Notes: generated by a model not told the origin, from the sequence alone. A stretch of DNA of 43,256 nucleotides from an uncultured Bacilli bacterium (GCA_947626535.1 CANQSO010000004.1:1-43256), one strand, 5' to 3'. Positions 1-8,692 are shown, counted from the first letter of the stretch. Made by a program: numbers and translations.

Positions 1-32
1 TTACCTCACTTTTTTACTTTTTCTATATACTA

Positions 33-61
33 ATTATACCAAAAAAGTACGATAAAATCGA
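33..61 (-). promoter_or_regulatory. promoter for a gene beyond the left edge
   Basis: On the minus strand a perfect -10 TATAAT (33-38) is preceded by TGG, making an extended -10, with a weak -35 TCGATT (56-61) at 17 bp. The first bases of the window read AGTGAGGTAA on the minus strand, a good ribosome binding site, so a leftward gene probably begins just outside the window. Confidence 0.55.
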
Positions 62-262
62 GGATTACAGCCAATTTCTAATGGAAAAAATTTTAAAATG
101 TCAAGCTCTAAAATGGGCTATTTTTTGTCTCTGAAACAATATTTTTTATTCAAAAAAATTTATGTATAATTTTTCTTTAAAACCCATTTTTAAGCTTATA
201 TAGCAACATTTATATCTTGCTTAATCATTTTTGATGCCATTTTTTCACTTGACATTCATTAT

Positions 263-310
263 TTTTTTTTACATTTTTTGACGTGGCCGTGAATAGTAAC
301 ATTATTTTCG
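263..310. repeat. 48-bp direct repeat, copy 1
   Basis: This copy matches 336-383 except for one base (ccgt versus ctgt). The core reads gacgtggccgtgaatagtaa. The two copies are 73 bp apart start to start. Confidence 0.85.
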
Positions 311-335
311 TTACTAGATTGTTCATAAGAGATAA

Positions 336-383
336 TTTTTTTTACATTTTTTGACGTGGCTGTGAATAGTAACATTATTTTCG
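336..383. repeat. 48-bp direct repeat, copy 2
   Basis: Second copy of the 48-bp repeat, one mismatch from 263-310. Closely spaced long repeats of this kind occur at the ends of some insertion sequences and as clustered regulator sites; nothing here decides between them. Confidence 0.85.
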
Positions 384-424
384 AAGATTATAAGTTATAA
401 AATTAATACCATTTTATATTTACA

Positions 425-1777
425 TTATAATAATTCAGTCATATATATTGGGATATATAAAATACCATTTTCTTCTTTTAAATCTTTTGTATGAATAATT
501 ATTGCTTTATCTAAATAATCATTATATTTTTCTTTTAATTTATTTAATGAAGAATACTTATATCTTTTACTAGATTTTACTTCAATTGGAACAATATTAT
601 GTTTAGAAGTAATCTTATTAGCAGATATTAAAAAATCAATTTCCATTGTACTATCTGAATCATTTCGATTATTTTTGGAAAAAAAGTATAATTTTCGACC
701 ATTACTTACTAACATTTGAGCTACAATATTTTCAATTATCATTCCTTCATTAAAAGACAGATTATCAAATAATATTTTTTTATAAATTTCATCATTTATT
801 ATTTGTTTCTCATTGAAAGTCATAGTAAGTAACAAACCGGTATCTAGAAAATAACATTTTAAACTATTATCATTAATTCTTTGTCCTAAACCAATATTAG
901 GCTCAGTTGTATTATAAGCAATGTTAATTAAAGAAGCATCAGAAAGCCAATAAAATGCTCCTTCGTAATTTCTATATCTTGCTGTGTCATCTAAAACTGA
1001 TAAATTAAACTTTTTTTCATGTTTTTGAAGTTGAGAAGGAATTGTATCAAAAATTTGTTCAACTTTTAAATTTAATTCATCAGCATGTTTTCTAATATCT
1101 TCACGATATAAGTTTATAATATTTCTTTTAATTTTATCAGTAAGTTGAAAATCTCTTCCATTACGATATTCATTAACAGCTTGAGGCATTCCTCCTACAA
1201 TTAAATATTCTTTAAAATAATCCATTGCTTTACGATGTAGAGCTTGACCTAAAGGTTTTTTATTATTATAGCATTCTCTTATATAATCCATTAAAGTTAT
1301 ATTCCCCATTGCCCATAAAAATTCTTCAAAATCCATAGGTGTCATTTTAATTATTTCTTCTTCAGAAGGAATTAAGATATCCTTAACATTTTTTTTGATA
1401 GATATTAAAGAGCCAGTTTCAATATAATCATATCTACCATCCATAACTAAATGTTTAATAGCTCCTCTAGCTTTAGGACAAAACTGAATTTCATCAAAAA
1501 TAATTAATGATTCTTTTTCATATAATTTTGTTTCATAGTATTCTGATAAATAAGTGAATAAATAATCAAGATTATCTAAGTAAAGCGAAAACAATTTTTT
1601 AATTTCATCGGAAACTTTAGAAAAATCAATTAAAATAAAAGACTTGTAATTTTCTTTAGCAAATTCTAAAGTAATATAGCTTTTGCCAACCCGTCTTGCT
1701 CCTTCAATTAATAGAGCACTTTTTCCTTTGCTTTCTTCCTTCCATTTTAAAATTTCATTATATATTTTTCTTTTCAT
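425..1777 (-). CDS. AAA family ATPase with DUF4143 C-terminal domain
   Basis: A 450-residue protein of the AAA_14/DUF4143 family, which is widespread in host-associated anaerobes and has no settled function. It shows a Walker A (GARRVGKS, about residues 26-33), a Walker B (LIIFDEIQ, about 91-98) and a C-terminal PD-(D/E)XK-like motif (EIDFLIS followed by IEVKSS), so a nuclease-like fold is likely at the end. No signal peptide or membrane segment is seen. The start is supported by the ribosome binding site aaagga. The gene is monocistronic and preceded by a three-copy 33-bp-period repeat (1811-1886) directly upstream of a probable -10, which suggests dedicated control. A related ATPase lies at 10849-12111 with an equally placed but different repeat array. 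A defence, addiction or mobile-element role is inference only. Confidence 0.85.
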   Translation of the reverse strand: MKRKIYNEILKWKEESKGKSALLIEGARRVGKSYITLEFAKENYKSFILIDFSKVSDEIKKLFSLYLDNLDYLFTYLSEYYETKLYEKESLIIFDEIQFCPKARGAIKHLVMDGRYDYIETGSLISIKKNVKDILIPSEEEIIKMTPMDFEEFLWAMGNITLMDYIRECYNNKKPLGQALHRKAMDYFKEYLIVGGMPQAVNEYRNGRDFQLTDKIKRNIINLYREDIRKHADELNLKVEQIFDTIPSQLQKHEKKFNLSVLDDTARYRNYEGAFYWLSDASLINIAYNTTEPNIGLGQRINDNSLKCYFLDTGLLLTMTFNEKQIINDEIYKKILFDNLSFNEGMIIENIVAQMLVSNGRKLYFFSKNNRNDSDSTMEIDFLISANKITSKHNIVPIEVKSSKRYKYSSLNKLKEKYNDYLDKAIIIHTKDLKEENGILYIPIYMTELL

Positions 1778-1803
1778 ATCAAAATTCCTTTCTAATTATT
1801 AAT

Positions 1804-1886
1804 ATTTTAACACGAAATCAAAAATAACAAAATACTTATTTTGCACGAAATCAAGATTAATAAAGTGCCAAATTTGCACGAAATCA
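1804..1886 (-). repeat. 33-bp-period tandem operator-like repeats
   Basis: The plus-strand core CACGAAATCAA starts at 1811, 1844 and 1877, an exact 33-bp spacing. A probable minus-strand -10 (TAAAAT, 1804-1809) abuts the promoter-proximal copy, so the -35 region lies inside the array. This placement upstream of the ATPase start at 1777 fits binding sites for a regulator, possibly the ATPase itself. Confidence 0.7.
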
Positions 1887-1937
1887 AAAATAATAGCCAT
1901 TTTCGTTGACTATTATTATTTTTTGTATTTTAAAGTT

Positions 1938-2507
1938 CTATTTTTTTACTTTTTTTAAAATGTTTAGAAATTGTTGTTGCAAAAAAGGCTTTGTAAATTT
2001 TTCTTCCAGTAATAGAACGGTATTTTTATATCTATTATAGGCATTATTGTAATTACCTTGTAAAATTTGTTTAACAGAATAAAGGACTATTGTTTCATAA
2101 ATATAATTATATATAGTATCAGCTTGTTCAGTTTTATTTATTGTTTCAACAATTACAGGCGCAACAGAATAGTAATGTTTAATATCTTCCTCGGATACAT
2201 ATTTATCCCTAAACCATCTTAATACTTTTAATTCGTAACAATTATCGTCAAAATTTTCTTTTAAATGTCTCATACATGCTGTAGTTAAATAACAACTTGT
2301 ATCAGTTTTTGATGTTTTGCCATCTGGTCCATGTTCTACAATTTGTCCTTTACCAGTATCGGTATTAATATTAATATGGATAGCTGAATGGCCTTTTTCT
2401 GAAGGATTTTTATCATATATAGAATATGATGAATTTGATTCATTACCAGTCATCTTAGAATAATGACCATCATCGTGTTTATAGCCATATTTATCTTTCT
2501 CACCCAT
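1938..2507 (-). CDS. CFI-box-type protein
   Basis: A 189-residue soluble protein. The N-terminal 70 residues are polar and Gly/Ser/Asp-rich without a recognised domain. The middle carries a pattern like the CFI-box C-terminal domain: SCYLTTACM, then LKVLRWFRDKYV, then HYYSVAPVIVETI. This Cys-containing module is found at the ends of many bacterial proteins and its function is unknown. The start ATG overlaps the stop of the upstream 90-residue gene by one base (TAATG) and has the binding site ggaggg, so the two are translationally coupled. Both lie at the end of the rnc-smc operon. The family call rests on motif spacing recalled from memory. Confidence 0.6.
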   Translation of the reverse strand: MGEKDKYGYKHDDGHYSKMTGNESNSSYSIYDKNPSEKGHSAIHININTDTGKGQIVEHGPDGKTSKTDTSCYLTTACMRHLKENFDDNCYELKVLRWFRDKYVSEEDIKHYYSVAPVIVETINKTEQADTIYNYIYETIVLYSVKQILQGNYNNAYNRYKNTVLLLEEKFTKPFLQQQFLNILKKVKK

Positions 2508-2779
2508 TATATTTTTCCCTCCTTTATCTTTTGCTCTAATATAAATTCAAATGCATAAAATTCATTACTGATATGGTCAGTTATTAATGAAAAAGTATTA
2601 TCAATATTTAATTGATAAACTAAATTAGAAATTTCTTTAACATTTTCTAAATCAATTTTTTCTTTTAATTTTATAATACTATTTTCTAAAAAATTGATAT
2701 CAACATTATTTAAATTATATTTGTTTGCTTTTTTAATTTCGTTAATATCATTAAGAATATTATCTAAATGTTCTATCAT
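2507..2779 (-). CDS. hypothetical protein, helical, coupled to CFI-box gene
   Basis: A 90-residue acidic protein, predicted mostly helical from its Leu/Ile/Asn/Lys pattern, with no motif I recognise and no membrane segment. It sits 22 bp after smc and overlaps the start of the CFI-box gene by one base, so the two products may form a pair. A binding site (aaagga) precedes the ATG. Confidence 0.6.
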   Translation of the reverse strand: MIEHLDNILNDINEIKKANKYNLNNVDINFLENSIIKLKEKIDLENVKEISNLVYQLNIDNTFSLITDHISNEFYAFEFILEQKIKEGKI

Positions 2780-2801
2780 AATTTAATTCCTTTCAATATA
2801 T

Positions 2802-5738
2802 TTAATCTTCTAATTTTACACTAACAATTTTAGATACACCTTTTTCTTGCATCGTTATGCCATATAGAGTATCAGCATATTCCATTGTTCTTTTCTTATG
2901 AGTAATTAAAATATATTCACTCTTAGCTTTTTGTTCTTGTAAGTACTTACCAAAAGTATCAACATTAGCTTCATCTAGTGCTGCTTCTACTTCATCTAAG
3001 ATACAAAATGGTACTGGAAAAACATTTAAAATAGCAAATAATAAAGCAATAGCTGTTAAAGTTTTTTCACCACCAGATAAAAGCACAATATTATCAAGTT
3101 TTTTACCTGGAGGTTCCGCAACAATTTCAATTCCAGTCTCTAAAATGTTATCAGGTTCAGTTAGTTTTAACATTCCTCTTCCACCTTTGAATAAATCTTT
3201 AAAGACAACTTCAAATTCTTTAGAAATTAAATCAAAAGTTTTAGTTAAGCGTTCAACCATCTTTTCATCCATTTCTTTAATAATACTTTCTAATTCTTCA
3301 ATAGCTAAAACTAAATCTTCTTTTTGACTACTTAAAAATTCATAACGTTCATTAATACGGTTAAATTCATCAATACTTCCTAAGTTAACCATTTTATAAT
3401 TACTTAATTTAGTTTTTAACATTTTAGCATTTTCTTTAGCTAAGTCATAATCCATATCTAAAATATAAGTAACTTTAGCTTTATCAAAAGTAATATGATA
3501 TTCTTCACTTAAATGATTTAAAAGATAATCCATTTTAATATCAATTTTATTTTTTCTAATTTCTAATTCATTTAAATCATTAATAATAGTGTGTAATTCG
3601 GTATTTTTCTTTCGATATTCTAATTCTTCTTCAGCTAATTTACTTGCTAAATCACTTTTTTCTTTTCTTAAATTTCTAATTTTAGTATTAGTTAATTCTT
3701 TTTTGGTAGCTATATCTTTTTCTTTAGCAAGTAGTTTTTCGATTTCTTTTTCAATTCCCCCATTTTTTAGAGTATCAGTTCTTTTTAAACTTTGAACGGT
3801 ATTTAATAAATCTTTTTCAATATTAGCTAACTTTTCTTTTAATTCATTTACTTCTTTAGTTAAAACATAATGATTATTTTGAACTTCTAATCTTTTAGTT
3901 TCTAATTCTTCTAATTCTTTTGCTAAACTATCATTATTTTTATTTAATTTATTTTTTTCTTCTTGTAAGATTTTTAATTCGGTTTCTTTCTTTTCTAATT
4001 CTAATTTATCATTTAAAGAATTATTAACTTTAATTGTACCACCACTGATACTACCACCAGCATGAGTAATTTCACCATCTAAAGAAACAATTCGATATTT
4101 ATAATCTAATTTTTTAGCTAACTCATTCATTGCATTCATATCTTTGGTAATTAAAACATTTCCTAATTGATTTTCAATGATATTTTGAAATTCACTATTA
4201 TAAGAAATTAAATCAGAAGCAACACCTATAAAACCAAGACATTTTTGGGCAACTTTAATAATATCTTCGCTTACTTTACGACCTTTAATGACATTCATTG
4301 GAAAAAAAGTTACTCGTCCTAAATGGTTATCTTTTAAATAATTTATAGCATCTTTAGCATTTAATTCATTTTCTACAACCACAAAATTAGTAGAACTAGC
4401 TAAGGCTACTGAAATAGCTAAACTATAATCATTTTTAACCTCAATTAATTTACCAATAGTTCCTTTAATACCTTTTAAACGGGGATTATGTAAAATATTT
4501 TTAACAGCAACAGGCATATTATTATCTTCTAAAATATTATTTTTTAAAATTTCTATTTTATTTTCTAATAAAACTTCTTCTCTAATTTTATTTTGATAAA
4601 CTAAATCATTATTTCTTTTTTTATTATTTAATAAAAGACTTTTTTCATCAATACTTCCTAATTCATTATTAATAGTATTTAAATTATCTTCTTTTTCTTT
4701 TAAATTAAAAGTTACTAAAGATTTTTCTTTTTCTAAATTAGTTTCTTTTTCTTTATTTAATAAATATTCTTCATCTACTTTTGTTTCATCAACCGCATAT
4801 TTTTGTCTTTCTAAAATAAGATTTTTTTCACTTTCAATATTAGCTAATTTTTCAGTTAAACTAGTATATTCTTCATTTAACTTTTCTATTTCTTCTTCTA
4901 TTTCTAAACTTCTCGTTTTATAATTTTCTAATTTACTACTATCTAAAGTATTTTCTGATTCAATATTTAATTTTTCATTTTCTAAAGTTTTTCTTTTTCT
5001 TTCTAATTCTTCTAATTCTTCATGATTTTTTTTAATATCATAAGTAGTTAGGGAACGATCAATTTCTTCATATTCATTTAAAAGGGCTAGATAAGTTCTG
5101 GCTTCTTCACTTTGTTTTTTTAAAGGTTCTAAATTAACTTCTAACTCATCAATTACTAAATCAACTTTTTCTAAATTATCTTTAGCTTTTTCTAATTTTC
5201 TTAAACTTTCTATTTTGCGATTTTTATATTTTAAAACTTTACTAGCACTTTCTAGAATAACTCTTCTTTCTTCTGGTTTAGCAGTTACAATTTTTTCAAT
5301 GCTTCCTTGACTAATGATGTTAAGTGAATCACTACCTATACCACTATCTAAAAAAAGACTAGTTACATCTTTTAGGCGAACTTTAGCATTATTAATATAA
5401 TATTCATTTTCCCCAGTTTTATATAATATTCTTTTTACTTCAACTGTTTCTAAATCGGTATTTAAAAAATGGTCAGTATTATCAAATTCTAAAGCTACTT
5501 CGGCTCTTTTTAAACCACTTCTTGATTCACTACCAGCAAAAATAACGTCAACCATTTCTTTAGAACCACGTAAACTTTTAACTGATTGTTCTCCTAAAAC
5601 CCATCTTACAGCATCAACTATATTACTTTTTCCTGAACCATTAGGTCCGACAATAGCCGTTATATTACTTTTTAATTCTAAATCAATTTTATCGGCAAAA
5701 GATTTAAAACCATTAATTCTAATACTTTTTAATTTCAT
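2802..5738 (-). CDS. smc: chromosome segregation ATPase SMC
   Basis: SMC organises and segregates the chromosome as a dimeric ring ATPase, normally with ScpA and ScpB. Visible are the N-terminal Walker A GPNGSGKS (about residues 31-38), a long coiled coil, a hinge at about 415-570 ending in glycine-rich HAGGSISGGT, a second coiled coil, the ABC signature LSGGEKT (about 888) and Walker B FCILDEVEAALD (about 912). At 978 residues it is roughly 200 shorter than Bacillus SMC (about 1190). The ATPase heads and hinge look complete, so the arms are shortened, as in Mollicutes. It begins 7 bp after rnc with the site taggtga, and is followed not by ftsY but by two small genes. Confidence 0.97.
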   Translation of the reverse strand: MKLKSIRINGFKSFADKIDLELKSNITAIVGPNGSGKSNIVDAVRWVLGEQSVKSLRGSKEMVDVIFAGSESRSGLKRAEVALEFDNTDHFLNTDLETVEVKRILYKTGENEYYINNAKVRLKDVTSLFLDSGIGSDSLNIISQGSIEKIVTAKPEERRVILESASKVLKYKNRKIESLRKLEKAKDNLEKVDLVIDELEVNLEPLKKQSEEARTYLALLNEYEEIDRSLTTYDIKKNHEELEELERKRKTLENEKLNIESENTLDSSKLENYKTRSLEIEEEIEKLNEEYTSLTEKLANIESEKNLILERQKYAVDETKVDEEYLLNKEKETNLEKEKSLVTFNLKEKEDNLNTINNELGSIDEKSLLLNNKKRNNDLVYQNKIREEVLLENKIEILKNNILEDNNMPVAVKNILHNPRLKGIKGTIGKLIEVKNDYSLAISVALASSTNFVVVENELNAKDAINYLKDNHLGRVTFFPMNVIKGRKVSEDIIKVAQKCLGFIGVASDLISYNSEFQNIIENQLGNVLITKDMNAMNELAKKLDYKYRIVSLDGEITHAGGSISGGTIKVNNSLNDKLELEKKETELKILQEEKNKLNKNNDSLAKELEELETKRLEVQNNHYVLTKEVNELKEKLANIEKDLLNTVQSLKRTDTLKNGGIEKEIEKLLAKEKDIATKKELTNTKIRNLRKEKSDLASKLAEEELEYRKKNTELHTIINDLNELEIRKNKIDIKMDYLLNHLSEEYHITFDKAKVTYILDMDYDLAKENAKMLKTKLSNYKMVNLGSIDEFNRINERYEFLSSQKEDLVLAIEELESIIKEMDEKMVERLTKTFDLISKEFEVVFKDLFKGGRGMLKLTEPDNILETGIEIVAEPPGKKLDNIVLLSGGEKTLTAIALLFAILNVFPVPFCILDEVEAALDEANVDTFGKYLQEQKAKSEYILITHKKRTMEYADTLYGITMQEKGVSKIVSVKLED

Positions 5739-5745
5739 ACTTCAC

Positions 5746-6402
5746 CTACTTAGCTCTTTTTTGATAGGCTGCAAAAGCTGCTTGTTGCTCAGCTTCTTTT
5801 TTACTTTTACCAGTACCCCTACCATAAACAATTCCATCAATTACTACTTCCATAATAAACTCTTTATCATGAGCTGGACCACTTTCACTAACTAATTCAT
5901 AAGTTAAACTCTTTCGATCAGTTTGAACAAGCTCTTGAAGTAAAGTTTTATAATCTCTTAAAAAATGTGTATCTCCTTTAATAAAAGGCAAGATTATTTC
6001 TTCAGCATAACGTTTAGCAACATGAAATCCACAATCTAAGTAAATCGCGCCTAAAACACTTTCAAAAACATCAGCTATAATGGTGTCATTAACGTCTTTT
6101 TTCTGACCTTTACCAACTAAAATATATTTATCTAAACCAATTGTTTTAGCATATGTTGCTAAAGCTTTTTCACAAACAAAACAAGCTCTTTCTTTACTCA
6201 TTGCCCCTTCTTTTAAATCAGTATGTAAATAAAAATATTCACTGGTAATTAGTTGTAAAACCGCATCGCCTAAAAACTCTAAACGTTCATAATTTTTAGT
6301 ATGACGTTCATTGGAATAAGAACTATGAGTAAAAGCTTCAAGCATCAATTTTTTATTTTTAATTTCTATGTGATATTTTTTAAAAAATTCATCGAAGTTC
6401 AT
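5746..6402 (-). CDS. rnc: ribonuclease III
   Basis: A 218-residue double-strand-specific endoribonuclease that processes rRNA precursors and structured mRNAs. The signature ERLEFLGDAVLQL lies at about residues 40-52, the second acidic site is in DVFESVLGAIYLD, and a C-terminal dsRNA-binding domain ends with the typical GKSKKEAEQQAA (about residues 198-209). Length is normal. It is the first gene of an rnc-smc operon, an order common in Bacillota, and has a near-consensus promoter at 6424-6452. Confidence 0.97.
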   Translation of the reverse strand: MNFDEFFKKYHIEIKNKKLMLEAFTHSSYSNERHTKNYERLEFLGDAVLQLITSEYFYLHTDLKEGAMSKERACFVCEKALATYAKTIGLDKYILVGKGQKKDVNDTIIADVFESVLGAIYLDCGFHVAKRYAEEIILPFIKGDTHFLRDYKTLLQELVQTDRKSLTYELVSESGPAHDKEFIMEVVIDGIVYGRGTGKSKKEAEQQAAFAAYQKRAK

Positions 6403-6423
6403 CTCGTCACCACTTTCCTAAAT

Positions 6424-6452
6424 ATTATACTATGTATAACTTAAAATGTAAA
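6424..6452 (-). promoter_or_regulatory. promoter of rnc-smc operon
   Basis: On the minus strand, TTTACA (6447-6452), a 17-bp spacer and a perfect TATAAT (6424-6429), about 20 bp upstream of the rnc start. Confidence 0.8.
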
Positions 6453-6483
6453 TTAAGGAAATAAAAACTTCATCACAAATCGT

Positions 6484-6512
6484 TTTACAAATAAAGATAA
6501 ATATAGTAAAAT
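6484..6512 (+). promoter_or_regulatory. promoter of yidD operon
   Basis: TTTACA (6484-6489), a 17-bp spacer and TAAAAT (6507-6512), followed by the binding site gggtgg and the yidD ATG at 6529. It is divergent from the rnc promoter. Confidence 0.75.
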
Positions 6513-6528
6513 GTTATTGGGTGGTTAG

Positions 6529-6750
6529 ATGAAAAAGGCCCTTATTTTTTTGATTAAATGTTATCAAATTACCCCTCTTGCTAGTCATAGTTTTTGTAGA
6601 TGCACTCCAACTTGTAGTAACTATATGATTGAAGCAATAGAAAAATATGGGTGTTTAAAAGGATTAAAATTAGGGATTAAGCGTATTTTAAAATGTAGAC
6701 CAGGTGGTATTTATGGATATCAACCTTTAGAATGGAGTAAAGAAAAATGA
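6529..6750 (+). CDS. yidD: membrane protein insertion efficiency factor YidD
   Basis: A 73-residue YidD family protein. Members are thought to assist YidC-dependent insertion of membrane proteins at the inner face of the membrane. The hallmark [17 protein letters not shown] is present, together with RILKCRPGG and a YQPLEW ending. The usual neighbours rpmH, rnpA and yidC are absent. Its stop codon overlaps the start of the lipoprotein gene (ATGA), so the two are co-translated. Confidence 0.95.
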   Translation: MKKALIFLIKCYQITPLASHSFCRCTPTCSNYMIEAIEKYGCLKGLKLGIKRILKCRPGGIYGYQPLEWSKEK

Positions 6751-7607
6751 AAAAATTATTTTATAGTGTGATATTATTTAGTTTACTGTTTATTACAAGT
6801 GGTTGCTTTGATTGGAATAACTTAGATAATGCCACAATTTATACAACTGTATATCCAATTGAATATTTAGTTGAAAATTTATATTCTAATTATAAAAGTT
6901 CTAGTTCAATATATCCGCCAGGAGCTGATGTCGTAAATTACTCACTTACTGATAAGCAGGTTTTAGATTTTAGTAAAGGAACTTTATTTGTTTATAATGG
7001 TATAACTAATGAAAAACAAATTGCTAAATCATTTATTAATAAAAATAAACAAATGAAAATAATTGATGTTGCTCAAGGATTAAAATATACTTATGGGGTT
7101 GAAGAATTATGGCTTAGTCCAAGTAATTATTTAATGCTTGCTACTAATTTTAAAAACAATTTAGAAAAATTAGTTGGTAGTAAATATACTAATGATGAAA
7201 TTGAAGCTAAATATCAAGAGTTAGAAGAAACCTTATCAATAATGGATGCTGAAATAAGGAAAATCGCTACACTTGCTAAAGAAAATAATTGTAATACCTT
7301 AGTTGTCACTAAAAAAATCTTTAAATTTTTAGAAAATTATGGCTTTAATATTATTTGTTTAGAAGATTATGAAGAAAATTCAGCTAACTTAAATGTTTTA
7401 AAAAGCAACTTTAGAAATGGGACTTATAAATACCTATTTAAAAGAAATGATGAAGAAAATAATGAAGTTATAGAAGATTTAAAAAAGAATTATAATGCAA
7501 ATGTTTTAGATATTAATATGATGAATACTTTAACAAATGAAGAAAGCACTTATTTAACTATTATGAATGAATTTGTAACTGATCTAAAAAATGCAACTAA
7601 CTCATGA
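6747..7607 (+). CDS. ZnuA/AdcA-like lipoprotein lacking the metal ligands
   Basis: A 286-residue predicted lipoprotein with signal peptide and lipobox (ITSGC, Cys about residue 20). The layout matches zinc/manganese ABC binding proteins: [14 protein letters not shown] at the start of the domain, a PPGAD loop, LFVYNG, LWLSP, and a helix-strand pair [16 protein letters not shown]. The His residues that family members use to hold metal are missing at all three places where they are expected: after PPGA, before WL.P, and in the LVVT segment, where a Lys stands. No permease or ATPase gene lies beside it. It may be a diverged, non-metal-binding member or bind something else. It is coupled to yidD and ends at a bidirectional terminator. 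Confidence 0.7.
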   Translation: MKKLFYSVILFSLLFITSGCFDWNNLDNATIYTTVYPIEYLVENLYSNYKSSSSIYPPGADVVNYSLTDKQVLDFSKGTLFVYNGITNEKQIAKSFINKNKQMKIIDVAQGLKYTYGVEELWLSPSNYLMLATNFKNNLEKLVGSKYTNDEIEAKYQELEETLSIMDAEIRKIATLAKENNCNTLVVTKKIFKFLENYGFNIICLEDYEENSANLNVLKSNFRNGTYKYLFKRNDEENNEVIEDLKKNYNANVLDINMMNTLTNEESTYLTIMNEFVTDLKNATNS

Positions 7608-7637
7608 AAAAAAACTTCCATATGGAAGATTTTTTTT
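7607..7637. terminator. bidirectional terminator
   Basis: Palindrome CTTCCATATGGAAG (7615-7628) flanked by eight A on the left and a run of T on the right. It sits between the convergent ends of the lipoprotein gene and the PDDEXK gene, so it can serve both. Confidence 0.85.
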
Positions 7638-8535
7638 ATTTGTTTTCTAAAGACTTAATTTCTTCTTTAGTTAAACCTGTAAAATTTACTATCTTATCAA
7701 TTGGTTCATTTGCATCTAACATTTTCTTAGCAATTTCTAAGCTATTACTTTTTTTACCTTGTTCAATTCCTTGTTCAATTCCTTGTTCAATTCCATCCTC
7801 TTTACCATTATTATAGACCATTTCTTGGTCAAGCTTCTTTTTGTCATAATATAATAATTCATCTAAGTCATAACTTAACTTTTCAGCTTCTTTTAAAAAT
7901 TCTCTCATAAAACTTCCCTCTTCATATAATTCATATAATATATTTTTATTATTACACACAAATATATATAATGACTTTTCTAATTCATCTGTAATATTAT
8001 TATAGCCTAACTTTTCTAAATATTCAAGATTTATATCAATATAATGTATTCCTAAATTTCTTGGCATTAATAAATTTTTTTCAATCATTTCACTTTCATA
8101 AATAAATTTATTTTGACCAAAATAATCAAATCCATCAATATTAATACTATACACTTCTTTCAAATTTTTATAATCACTGTTAGGTAATAAATCTCTTAAA
8201 TATAAACAACATACATAAGAAAAATTTTTCTTAGATAAACTTTTATAATCGCTATAATTTATTTCTAATGAAATATAAATTTTATCATTTTCATATACTA
8301 AATCAGCTTCAGAATTAATATTTTTATCATTTAAAGCTATTTGGGGATGCATTATTTTAAAATCTCTTTTAAGGTTTTCTATGGGAACCTTTATTACTTT
8401 ACTAATTATTAGATATAACAAATCTTCACTGGCTTTAGAACCATTAGTAAATAACTTCTTAACAATTCGATCACTTAACATATAAAATTTTTCCTTTTTA
8501 TTCTCTTCTTTTTCATCAATAACTTCGTTTTTCAT
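7636..8535 (-). CDS. Rpn/PD-(D/E)XK family protein with C-terminal repeats
   Basis: A 299-residue member of the Rpn/transposase_31-like PD-(D/E)XK group, whose members are DNA endonucleases or their diverged kin. The core shows SEADLVYENDKIYISLEINYSDY (D, then E-x-N where the family usually has E-x-Q), with a preceding F-rich helix. The C-terminus has the repeated IEQGIEQGIEQGK, encoded by three perfect 12-bp DNA repeats (7757-7792), then a helical TGLTKEEI tail. The ATG at 8535 is preferred over the adjacent TTG because agagga precedes it. A second, more distant family member lies at 12264-13133. Confidence 0.75.
   Translation of the reverse strand: MKNEVIDEKEENKKEKFYMLSDRIVKKLFTNGSKASEDLLYLIISKVIKVPIENLKRDFKIMHPQIALNDKNINSEADLVYENDKIYISLEINYSDYKSLSKKNFSYVCCLYLRDLLPNSDYKNLKEVYSINIDGFDYFGQNKFIYESEMIEKNLLMPRNLGIHYIDINLEYLEKLGYNNITDELEKSLYIFVCNNKNILYELYEEGSFMREFLKEAEKLSYDLDELLYYDKKKLDQEMVYNNGKEDGIEQGIEQGIEQGKKSNSLEIAKKMLDANEPIDKIVNFTGLTKEEIKSLENK
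7757..7792. repeat. 12-bp tandem repeat inside PDDEXK gene
   Basis: Three perfect copies of ccttgttcaatt on the plus strand. The unit is a multiple of three, so gain or loss of copies would keep the reading frame and only change the length of the IEQG tail. Confidence 0.9.
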
Positions 8536-8692
8536 CAAATTAATCCTCTCCTTCCATGTTGCTTGAAAAACATTTAAAATTTAAGAACTTTCCATAGAAT
8601 CCTCCTCTCACAAAAGGTAATCTAATTTACCTTTCTACTAATATATTACCTATAAGGGTATCGATTTCCTTTTTTTTAGGTTAAAATGAAGC
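8536..8692. other. intergenic region with inverted repeat
   Basis: An inverted repeat AAAGGTAA (8613-8620) / TTACCTTT (8627-8634) with a 6-bp loop lies about 80 bp upstream of the PDDEXK gene. It could be an operator or a hairpin in the leader RNA. No clear promoter pair was found. Confidence 0.45.

Larger units (their letters stand above)
1..424. other. left-edge intergenic region
   Basis: No intact gene is visible here. The stretch holds an outward-facing promoter (33-61), two 48-bp direct repeats (263-310 and 336-383), and on the minus strand a short reading frame of about 19 codons just left of the repeats (near 253-197, ending in TAA) that does not continue. The short frame next to repeats could be a remnant of a mobile-element gene, but no family could be recognised. 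Confidence 0.6.

Noticed and set aside
1811-1886. CRISPR-like array with 33-bp period
   Set aside because: Only about 11-15 bp of each unit are conserved, there are three copies, and the position is on a promoter.
3145-3795. Two plus-strand frames inside smc
   Set aside because: They are low-complexity Ser/Phe/Leu reads of the antisense strand of SMC coiled-coil codons, with no binding site.
7604-7816. Plus-strand open frame over the terminator and the end of the PDDEXK gene
   Set aside because: It is antisense to a coding gene and its Cys-Ser-Ile-Pro repeat is only the 12-bp repeat read backwards.
8567-8606. Four-codon frame with a strong ribosome binding site upstream of the PDDEXK gene
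   Set aside because: Too short to support as a leader peptide from one sequence; kept only as a note.
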